Shown piece after piece: positions 26,308 to 33,020 of a DNA stretch of 43,619 bases; the stretch's first letter is position 1, and the number at the start of each line of letters is the position of its first letter. A model generated the notes under the pieces. The model worked only from the letters and a program-made list of their open reading frames with translations. It did not search any database and was not told where the DNA came from. The translations under genes and the position numbers were made by a program. Source of the stretch: an uncultured Pseudomonas sp. (lineage in GTDB: Bacteria > Pseudomonadota > Gammaproteobacteria > Pseudomonadales > Pseudomonadaceae); assembly GCF_946886105.1 (NCBI RefSeq), contig NZ_CAMPHV010000047.1, forward strand, positions 1 to 43,619, given 5' to 3'.

Positions 26308-27195
26308 TCAGTGGCGCGTACTCGACGGCGCTTGGCTACCGCCCCCGGCGAACAATTGGGCGATATCGGCGGCGTCGAAGGCATAGCGCTCGTTGCAGAA
26401 TTGGCAGTCGATCACCACGCTGCCGGCGTTCTCGCGGAGCAGCAGTTCGGCATCGGCCTGCCCTAAACTGACCAGCGCATTGGCCGAACGTTCACGGGAG
26501 CAACTGCAGCGAAATTGCAGCGTACGCGGTTCGAACAGGCGCAACTGCTCCTCATGGTAGAGGCGGTGCAGCAGCGTCGGGTTGTCCAGGCCGAGCAGTT
26601 CTTCGGCCGTCAACGTGTCGGCAAGGGTGACCACGTGCTGCCAGCTGGCTTCGCGGGCCTCGGCGTCCGGCAGCCGATCGGCCGGCAGTTGCTGCAGCAG
26701 CAGGCCGCGGGCGCGTTGGCCGTCGGCGTTGAGCCAGAAGCGGGTCGGCAACTGTTCGGAGGTGGCGAAGTAGTTCGACAGGCAATCGGCCAGGGTCGCG
26801 CCATCCATATCCACCAGGCTCTGATAGCGCTGACCGCTTCTCGGCTCGACGGTGATCGCCAGCAGGCCCTCGGGCATCAGGTCGCTCAGGCCGGCATCGG
26901 CGCGGACCTGCTCGGCGTGGTAGCGCGCGATACCGCGCAGCTCGCCCTCGCTGGAGCATTCGACCATCAATAGCGGCACCGGGCCGGATGAGCGCGCCTG
27001 GAGGACCATCAGGCCCTCGAACTTCAGGGTGCCCAATAAGAGCGCGGCGGCGGCCAGCAATTCGCCGAGCAGTTGCGCGACCGGCTGCGGGTAGGGGTGT
27101 TTGGCCAGAACCTGGGCATAGCTTTGGGTCAGAACGACCATTTCGCCACGCACGTCGGAGTCATCGAAAAGGAAGCGTTGGGTGAAATCGGTCAT
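26308..27195 (-). CDS. hslO: Redox-regulated chaperone Hsp33
   Basis: Hsp33 holdase of 295 residues, activated by oxidation or unfolding in the cytoplasm. The start at 27195 ([20 protein letters not shown]) is the family N-terminus; a longer frame to 27321 adds only non-conserved residues. The redox switch is complete: FRCSCS (Cys at about 229 and 231) and DCQFCNERY (Cys at about 262 and 265) would bind zinc when reduced and form two disulfides when oxidised. The middle segment [16 protein letters not shown] precedes it, as in other Hsp33. Only a weak AGG precedes the ATG. It is transcribed toward pckA and divergent from the PAP2 phosphatase gene. Confidence 0.95.
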   Translation of the reverse strand: MTDFTQRFLFDDSDVRGEMVVLTQSYAQVLAKHPYPQPVAQLLGELLAAAALLLGTLKFEGLMVLQARSSGPVPLLMVECSSEGELRGIARYHAEQVRADAGLSDLMPEGLLAITVEPRSGQRYQSLVDMDGATLADCLSNYFATSEQLPTRFWLNADGQRARGLLLQQLPADRLPDAEAREASWQHVVTLADTLTAEELLGLDNPTLLHRLYHEEQLRLFEPRTLQFRCSCSRERSANALVSLGQADAELLLRENAGSVVIDCQFCNERYAFDAADIAQLFAGGGSQAPSSTRH

Positions 27196-27422
27196 GCGGC
27201 GCGCCTGCACAAGCAGAAGGGCAGGCGATTTTATGCAGAAAGCCCGCACGAACCAAGGGCTGTGCGCTGAATAGCCGGAGTCGTGCGCTCTACCGTCGGT
27301 CGCCTGTTGTGCGAATAGCACCTCATTTCATGGGGTATTGCGCATGCAAAGTGCCAGTAAAGCACCTAGAATGCGCGCCGCCTTGGAAGGCACACCGATC
27401 ATCTTCGCTAGGGAACTTTGTT

Positions 27423-28217
27423 ATGCCCACCGCTTTGTTGAACACCCAGTGGCGCCTCCGCCCGCTGTTCGCTTGCCATTTGGTCGCGCTGTTGCTGCTG
27501 CTCAGCTGGCTCTGGCAGCCGACCCGGCAACTGTGGGATCAGTTCGACCTGCAACTGTTCCGTCTGCTCAACGAACCCGTTCATGCCGCGGGCTTGTGGG
27601 CGCATATCTGGGCCATCGGCAGCATGCGCCCGGTGGATCTGGGAGTCGGCGTATTTATGCTGGCGGTGATGCTCAAGGCCGATCTGGTGTTCAGCGGCGC
27701 CCAGGTGCGGCGGGCGTTCTTCGCGTTTCTCGCGGTGTTGCTGCTGTTGCTGCTGTTTCGCGTCGGCTTCGCCGAATTGGTCAAGACGATGGACTGGCAA
27801 CGGCCGAGCGCATCGCTGGTGGTGGAGGACAGTGCGCGCCTGACCAAGTTGTTCCCCGAATGGGAAGAGCGCTGGGACATGAAAGACAGCGCCACCCGTA
27901 GCTTTCCCGGCGACCATGCCTCGGTGCTGTTGATCTGGGCGATGTTTATGAGCTTTTTCGCGCGCAACTGGCGTTTATTGCTGGTGTGGGCGATGGCGAC
28001 GGTGTTTATGCTGCCGCGCCTGGTGGCGGGCGCTCACTGGGGTTCCGATGCCTTTGTCGGCGGCGTGCTGCTCAGCCTGCTGGCGCTGGCTTGGGGCTGC
28101 TTCACCCCGTTTGCCTATCGGGCCAGCGAGTGGCTGGAAAGGGTAACCCTGCCGCTGACGCGCTGGGTGGCCAAGCTGCCCGTGCTGGGGCGGTTCAGCC
28201 TGATCAGCGGGCGCTGA
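27423..28217 (+). CDS. PAP2-family membrane phosphatase
   Basis: Membrane phosphatase of 264 residues from the ATG at 27423 (AGGGA 7 bases upstream); the longer frame to 27309 is not supported. About five or six hydrophobic helices are visible (for example 17-33, 59-79, 88-106, 172-205). The three PAP2 phosphatase motifs are KTMDWQRPSAS, SFPGDHASV and RLVAGAHWGSDAFVGG, the last two providing the catalytic His residues. Family members dephosphorylate lipid phosphates such as undecaprenyl pyrophosphate, phosphatidic acid or lipid A at the periplasmic face. Which one applies is not decidable. Convergent with the glycine-zipper gene, separated by two short hairpins. Confidence 0.9.
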   Translation: MPTALLNTQWRLRPLFACHLVALLLLLSWLWQPTRQLWDQFDLQLFRLLNEPVHAAGLWAHIWAIGSMRPVDLGVGVFMLAVMLKADLVFSGAQVRRAFFAFLAVLLLLLLFRVGFAELVKTMDWQRPSASLVVEDSARLTKLFPEWEERWDMKDSATRSFPGDHASVLLIWAMFMSFFARNWRLLLVWAMATVFMLPRLVAGAHWGSDAFVGGVLLSLLALAWGCFTPFAYRASEWLERVTLPLTRWVAKLPVLGRFSLISGR

Positions 28218-28221
28218 GCCC

Positions 28222-28266
28222 GGGAGCCGGAGTGCCGGCTCCCATACAAACATCAGTGATGTTTGT
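28222..28266. terminator. Bidirectional terminator pair between convergent genes
   Basis: Two adjacent hairpins: GGGAGCCGG (28222-28230) pairing with CCGGCTCCC (28235-28243) around a 4-base loop, and ACAAACATCA pairing with TGATGTTTGT (28246-28255 / 28257-28266). The first starts 4 bases after the PAP2 stop; the second overlaps the final codons and stop of the glycine-zipper gene. Confidence 0.65.
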
Positions 28267-28705
28267 GTTTATGCTTCCAGTGCTTTTTATGTTTCTTGCC
28301 GTGGCCATGCTCGTAGCCGTAATCGCGGTCGCGGCTGCGGTAGTCGCTGTCGCCAGCCATTTCATTGGCCAGGGCACCGCCGGCCGCGCCGCCCAGACCT
28401 GCACCTATGGTCGAGCCGGTGCTGCCGCCCAGTTTGCCGCCCACCACCGAACCGCCCGCCGCACCCAGGCCGCCACCCAGGGCCGCTTCGGTCTTGCGGC
28501 CGTCGCGGGCAGTGATCACGCCGCCCGCGGCGCCGCCAAGCCCGGCACCAATGGCTGCGCCCGTGCTGCCGCCGACCTGTTGGCCGATCACGTTACCCAG
28601 GGCGCCGCCAACACCGCTGCCGATGGCGACCGTACCGGTGTCGCCGGCGAACGCCTGCGGAGCGAGCAAGATGCCGAGCGCAAGGCTGGAGATAAATGTA
28701 CGCAT
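28253..28705 (-). CDS. Glycine-zipper envelope protein with His/Lys-rich tail
   Basis: Small exported protein of 150 residues. The start at 28705 is chosen for the signal peptide (MRTFISSLALGILLAPQAFA) and a GAGG 8 bases upstream; the longer frame to 28756 is unlikely. The mature part is three successive glycine-zipper repeats (GSGVGGALGNVIGQQVGG, GAGLGGAAGGVITA, GAGLGGAAGGALANEM), a pattern of small membrane-inserting or oligomerising proteins. The last 25 residues are basic and aromatic, rich in His and Lys (GKKHKKHWKHKHKHH), and could bind metal or anionic surfaces. Glycine-zipper proteins in Pseudomonas are often stress-associated envelope proteins. No partner gene is evident. Confidence 0.82.
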   Translation of the reverse strand: MRTFISSLALGILLAPQAFAGDTGTVAIGSGVGGALGNVIGQQVGGSTGAAIGAGLGGAAGGVITARDGRKTEAALGGGLGAAGGSVVGGKLGGSTGSTIGAGLGGAAGGALANEMAGDSDYRSRDRDYGYEHGHGKKHKKHWKHKHKHH

Positions 28706-28856
28706 ACTGCGAACCTCGAAGGTTATAGACGGATCGGCGAATCGAGCGCGCCGCAAGAGTGGGCCGCGTGCTGTTCGCCGCTCCGTTAGAGCTCGATAAA
28801 AGAAATAATTCCCTGGCTTATGCGGAAAATTTCAGGACCCAGGGCGGCCGCGGTAC

Positions 28857-29570
28857 TTAGAAGATCGAGCGCGAGGCCTTGAAGAAAAACCAGCCTTCGC
28901 ATTGATTGTTGCGACCCGCATAGGCCACGCACTCTTCACCGTTCAGGCTGGAATTGGAGTAGGACATATTCAGGTCGATGCCCAGCCAGGGGCGGGAGAG
29001 GTTCAGCGACCAATCGTTGAACAGCTTTACCTGACGCCCGTCGTTGAGCACCGCGGGCGAGTCCAGCAGATGGTGGCCATACCTGAGGGTGACGGACAGG
29101 CCGAGTGCATCGAGGTGGCCGAAATCCGCCAGCAGGGTGCTGTCCAGGCGGTTGGGATCGTTGCTCACGGCCAGGCCCAGGCGCCGTTCGGCGAAGGTCA
29201 GACCGGCGTAGACGTCCTGGCTGTCGAGATGGCTGAAACCGGGACGGCTGTAGTGGATGGCGCCGACCTCGTAACCCAGGGCGTCGTCGAAGCGTTGCCG
29301 GTAGCCGACATAGGTATTCCATTCGGTCTGATGGCCGGGCAGGACGCCGAGGCTGGGCGCCCACTGGCCGAAGTACCAGCCGCTTTCATGGGTCAGGTCC
29401 AGTCCACCGTGGAAGGTCCCGGCGCTCTGCGGTTGTACCAGGCCTTGGGCCATGCTGCGGCTGGGCGTGGTGCCGAGGCTCAGGTCGTAGGCGCCCAGCT
29501 CCCGTTCCAGCACGCTCGGGTGTGCGGCCAGGCTGATTCCGATAAGCGCCAGACCGAGCAGGTAACGCAT
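28857..29570 (-). CDS. TorF-like putative outer-membrane porin
   Basis: Predicted outer-membrane protein of 237 residues with a signal peptide (about 1-16) and repeated alternating strands. The pattern (TFHGGLDLTHESGWYFGQWA, WNTYVGYRQRFDDALGYEVG, LTLRYGHH-type segments) matches the TorF/TIGR02001 family of small putative porins, whose members appear in formate, trimethylamine N-oxide or Gram-negative porin contexts. It has a possible C-terminal disulfide pair (EECVAYAGRNNQCEG) and ends in Phe. It is transcribed away from the regulator of the formate dehydrogenase operon, with a 101-base gap to that gene's stop, and might form its own unit. Confidence 0.75.
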   Translation of the reverse strand: MRYLLGLALIGISLAAHPSVLERELGAYDLSLGTTPSRSMAQGLVQPQSAGTFHGGLDLTHESGWYFGQWAPSLGVLPGHQTEWNTYVGYRQRFDDALGYEVGAIHYSRPGFSHLDSQDVYAGLTFAERRLGLAVSNDPNRLDSTLLADFGHLDALGLSVTLRYGHHLLDSPAVLNDGRQVKLFNDWSLNLSRPWLGIDLNMSYSNSSLNGEECVAYAGRNNQCEGWFFFKASRSIF

Positions 29571-29671
29571 CCGTCCCTCCCGCAGTGCGATCGTGCTGTG
29601 CAGGGTAACGGGCTATGGTGGCGGCAATGGGACAGCAATGGGCGATTTCCAGCGCCGCGTTTCGTGGCCTG

Positions 29672-30760
29672 CTAGAGCAGGCTCTCCTTGCGCCACAGCT
29701 CCAACGCCTGGCTCAGCTGTAGCACCTCGCCGGGGCGGCTCAGGGAGTAGCCGGGCAACTGACCGATGCGCGCCTGGAATTCCGGGTGTTGCAGCACCTC
29801 GAGCAGGGCGCCCATGGCCGGCAGCGCCAGGCTGTCCTGATGGCAGAGCAAGCAATAGTGCTCGCGGGCCATGGGGATGAAGGCCAGGCCGAACATCCGC
29901 GCAGCCGCCTCGACGCCGAAACCGACATCGGCCATGCCGCTGGCGACGTAGGCGGCCACCGCCGCGTGGGTGTATTCCTCGTTATGGAAGCCGTCGATGC
30001 CGGTGCTGTCGATCTGCGCCTGTTGCAGCAGGCTTTCCAGCAGCATGCGCGTGCCCGAGCCCTGCTCGCGGTTGACCATACGCACGCCGCTGCGTTGCAG
30101 GTCGGTCAGCCCGGCGATGTCCAGCGGGTTGCCGGGGGCGAGGATCAGCCCCTGGGTGCGCACGACGAAGGTGATCACCCGGTGCTCGGCGCGTAGCCAG
30201 GGCTGGATGCGCGCCATGCTCAGGTTGCCCAGCGGCCCGGCCGGCACGTGCAGGCCGGCCAGGTCGCAGTCGCGGCGTTGCAGCGAGAGCATCGCCTCGA
30301 CCCCGCTGCGAAATTGCAATTCCCACTGCCAGCGGCCGTCCTGCTCCAGCCACTCGCGCAACGCCGCCACGGCGAAGCCATGGCTGGCGTGGATGCGCAG
30401 ACCGGGACGGGTTTCCTGCAGTGCGCGGTTCAGCTCGGCTTCCAGCTCGCCGGCGAGGTTATCCAGTTGCGGAGTCAGGCGCGCGCGTATCCGTTGGTCG
30501 GCGCGCAGCAGTTTTTCCCCGAGGCTGGTGAGGTGCGCGCCCTTGCCGCGCTCCAGGGCGATCAGCGGGCTGCCGAAGAACGCTTCCCACTTGCCCAGCA
30601 GGTTCCAGGCATGCCGGTAGGAGTAACCGCTGCGGGCGGCGGCCTCGGTCAGCTTGCCGCTGTCGTGGACGTTTTGCAGCAGGCTCATGCCCTGTGGGTC
30701 GAGGCTGCTGCCATCGGCTTGGTGAAAGCGCCAATGCGGTTGGATCTCGATACGGATCAT
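29672..30760 (-). CDS. ModE-like HTH regulator with molybdate/substrate-binding-like domain (probable fds regulator)
   Basis: Two-domain regulator of 362 residues. Residues about 20-100 form a ModE-type winged helix (LLQNVHDSGKLTEAAARSGY, SYRHAWNLLGKWEAFFGSPL), and residues about 120-355 form a periplasmic-binding-like PBP domain (LRIHASHGFAVAALREWLEQ) with a MVNREQGSGTRMLLESLL segment typical of this group. It has no signal peptide, so it is cytoplasmic. It is divergent from fdsG with a 182-base gap, the placement of a regulator gene described next to NAD-dependent formate dehydrogenase operons. Its effector may be an oxyanion such as molybdate, or formate (inference). Paired TTCATAT repeats in the gap are candidate binding sites. 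Confidence 0.82.
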   Translation of the reverse strand: MIRIEIQPHWRFHQADGSSLDPQGMSLLQNVHDSGKLTEAAARSGYSYRHAWNLLGKWEAFFGSPLIALERGKGAHLTSLGEKLLRADQRIRARLTPQLDNLAGELEAELNRALQETRPGLRIHASHGFAVAALREWLEQDGRWQWELQFRSGVEAMLSLQRRDCDLAGLHVPAGPLGNLSMARIQPWLRAEHRVITFVVRTQGLILAPGNPLDIAGLTDLQRSGVRMVNREQGSGTRMLLESLLQQAQIDSTGIDGFHNEEYTHAAVAAYVASGMADVGFGVEAAARMFGLAFIPMAREHYCLLCHQDSLALPAMGALLEVLQHPEFQARIGQLPGYSLSRPGEVLQLSQALELWRKESLL

Positions 30761-30771
30761 ATGCTCTCTAC

Positions 30772-30864
30772 TTCATATTTTATGCGGCGTGAGTGCATGT
30801 TAGCTTGGATTCCCGTGGTTTTCATGACCTGCAAATAAGAACTCAATTTCATATGTTGTGCGCC
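30772..30864. promoter_or_regulatory. Direct-repeat pair in the regulator/fdsG divergent promoter
   Basis: TTCATATTTTATGCGGC (30772-30788) and TTCATATGTTGTGCGCC (30848-30864) agree at 14 of 17 positions, in the same orientation, 76 bases apart. A further CATATG core lies at 30758-30763. The two copies bracket the promoters of the divergent regulator and fdsG genes and are the best candidate operators for the regulator. A -10-like GATAAT at about 30889 lies upstream of fdsG; its -35 is weak, consistent with activation. Confidence 0.5.
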
Positions 30865-30942
30865 TGATAGGTCGCTCGACGGTGCGCCGGATAATGTTGG
30901 CGGCTGTTGGCGGCTATACGCACAGCGGCCGGAGCCTCGAAC

Positions 30943-31437
30943 ATGGCCAAGCTTGCCCAGCATGCCGATTTCCCGCAGTACCAGGCCGTCACCCGCGAGG
31001 TGTTGGCGGCGCATCGCGACGAACCGGGCGCCCTGCTGCCCATTCTTCACGACATTCAGGATCGGCTCGGCGCCGTGCCGCCCGAGGTACTGCCGCTGAT
31101 CGCCGAAGACCTCTGCCTGTCGCGCGCCGAGGTGCACGGGGTGGTCAGCTTCTACCATGACTTCCGCGCCAGCCCGCCCGGACGTGTGCACCTGAAGCTG
31201 TGCCAGGCCGAAGCCTGCCAATCGATGGGTGCCAAGGCCCTGACCGCTGAGTTGCAGACCAAGCTCGGCCTGCAACTGGGTGAGACCCGCGCCGACGGCA
31301 GCCTGACCCTGGAGGCGGTGTACTGCCTGGGCAACTGCGCCTGTGCGCCGAACGCCATGCTCAACGGCGAGCTGCACGGCCGCGTCGATGCCGAGGATCT
31401 GCTGGACTTGCTGGAAGAACAGGAGGCGCGGGCATGA
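30943..31437 (+). CDS. fdsG: NAD-dependent formate dehydrogenase, gamma subunit
   Basis: FdsG of 164 residues, a NuoE-type 2Fe-2S subunit passing electrons between FdsA and FdsB. Start at 30943 with GGAG 8 bases upstream; a longer frame to 30907 lacks this. The NuoE-like helical N-terminus (LLPILHDIQDRLGAVPPEV, CLSRAEVHGVVSFYHDF) is followed by the four cluster cysteines in LCQAEACQSMG and CLGNCACAPNAML. It is the first gene of the operon and overlaps fdsB by 4 bases. Confidence 0.95.
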   Translation: MAKLAQHADFPQYQAVTREVLAAHRDEPGALLPILHDIQDRLGAVPPEVLPLIAEDLCLSRAEVHGVVSFYHDFRASPPGRVHLKLCQAEACQSMGAKALTAELQTKLGLQLGETRADGSLTLEAVYCLGNCACAPNAMLNGELHGRVDAEDLLDLLEEQEARA

Positions 31438-33005
31438 GTTCGCCAATCACCGTTTACGTGCCGCGCGACGCCAGCGCCCTGAGCCTGGGCGCCGACAAAG
31501 TGGCGCGGGCCATAGTCGCCGAGGCCGCTGCGCGCAATATCGAGGTGCGCCTGGTGCGCAACGGTTCGCGCGGGTTGTTCTGGCTCGAACCCTTGGTCGA
31601 GGTCGCCACCGCGGCCGGGCGTGTCGCCTATGGCCCGGTCAAGGCCCGCGATGTCGCCGGTTTGTTCGATGCCGGTTTCCTCGACGGCGGCGAGCATTCG
31701 CTCGGCCTTGGCCTGACCGAGGAGATCGACTACCTCAAGCGCCAGGAACGCCTGACCTTCGCCCGCGCCGGGATCACCGATCCGCTGTCGCTCACCGACT
31801 ATATCGCCCATGACGGCTATCGCGGCCTCAAGCGCGCGCTAGAAATCGGCGCCGAGGCGACCATCGCCGAAGTGCTCGACTCCGGCCTGCGCGGGCGCGG
31901 CGGCGCGGCCTTTCCCACCGGGATCAAGTGGCGCACCGTGGCCGGTTGCGAAGCGGCGCAGAAGTACATTGTCTGCAACGCCGACGAGGGCGATTCCGGC
32001 ACCTTCTCCGACCGTATGGTGATGGAGGACGACCCCTTCGTGCTGATCGAGGGTATGACCATCGCCGCTCTGGCGGTGGGTGCCACCGAGGGCTACATCT
32101 ACCTGCGTTCGGAATACCCGCACGCCGAGGCCACGCTCAAGGCGGCCATTGCCACGGCCAATGCCGAGGGCTACCTGGGCGAGGACATTCTCGGCAGCGG
32201 CAAGACCTTTCATCTGCACCTGCGCCGCGGCGCCGGCGCCTATGTCTGCGGTGAGGAAACCTCGCTGCTGGAAAGCCTCGAAGGCAAGCGCGGCGAAGTG
32301 CGGCCCAAGCCGCCGCTGCCGGCGATCGAAGGCCTGTTCGGCATGCCCACGGTGATCAACAACGTGATCTCGCTGGCCTCGGTGCCGATCATTCTCGACA
32401 AGGGCGGCGCCTATTACCGCGACTTCGGCATGGGCCGTTCGCTCGGCACCCTGCCGATCCAGCTGACCGGCAATATCGCCCGCGGCGGCCTGATCGAAAA
32501 AGCCTTCGGCGTCACCCTGCGCGAACTGCTCTACGAGTACGGCGGCGGTTCGGCCAGCGGCCGACCGATCCGCGCGGTGCAGGTCGGCGGCCCGCTCGGC
32601 GCCTACCTGCCGGAATCGCAATTCGATACGCCGCTGGACTACGAGGCCTTCGCCGCCCTCGGCGCGGTGCTCGGCCACGGCGGCATCGTGGTGTTCGACG
32701 ACACGGTCGACATGGCCGACATGGCCCGTTATGCCATGGAGTTCTGCGCCATCGAATCCTGCGGTAAGTGCACGCCCTGCCGGATCGGTTCGACCCGTGG
32801 CGAAGAGCTGCTCGAACAGATCATAGTCGCCCGCTCCGAAGGCCCGCAGCCGGGACGCATCGAAGTGCTCAAGAGCCTCTGCGACACCATGCTCGGCGCC
32901 TCGCTCTGCGCCCTCGGCGGGATGACGCCGTATCCGGTGCTGAGCGCCCTCAACCACTTTCCCGAGGACTTCGGCGTGTCGCAAGACAGTGCCGAAGCCC
33001 GCTGA
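31434..33005 (+). CDS. fdsB: NAD-dependent formate dehydrogenase, beta subunit
   Basis: FdsB of 523 residues, a NuoF-like flavoprotein that reduces NAD+. An N-terminal thioredoxin-like region (1-110) is fused to the NADH/FMN domain, with GLRGRGGAAFPTGIKWRTVA and NADEGDSGTFSDRMVMEDD, and the 4Fe-4S site ESCGKCTPCRIGSTRGEELL (about 440-460) plus a further Cys downstream. It overlaps fdsG by 4 bases and ends 15 bases before the fdsA start, which has GGAGG. Soluble, cytoplasmic complex. Confidence 0.95.
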   Translation: MSSPITVYVPRDASALSLGADKVARAIVAEAAARNIEVRLVRNGSRGLFWLEPLVEVATAAGRVAYGPVKARDVAGLFDAGFLDGGEHSLGLGLTEEIDYLKRQERLTFARAGITDPLSLTDYIAHDGYRGLKRALEIGAEATIAEVLDSGLRGRGGAAFPTGIKWRTVAGCEAAQKYIVCNADEGDSGTFSDRMVMEDDPFVLIEGMTIAALAVGATEGYIYLRSEYPHAEATLKAAIATANAEGYLGEDILGSGKTFHLHLRRGAGAYVCGEETSLLESLEGKRGEVRPKPPLPAIEGLFGMPTVINNVISLASVPIILDKGGAYYRDFGMGRSLGTLPIQLTGNIARGGLIEKAFGVTLRELLYEYGGGSASGRPIRAVQVGGPLGAYLPESQFDTPLDYEAFAALGAVLGHGGIVVFDDTVDMADMARYAMEFCAIESCGKCTPCRIGSTRGEELLEQIIVARSEGPQPGRIEVLKSLCDTMLGASLCALGGMTPYPVLSALNHFPEDFGVSQDSAEAR

Positions 33006-33020
33006 TCCGGAGGCGTCCTC

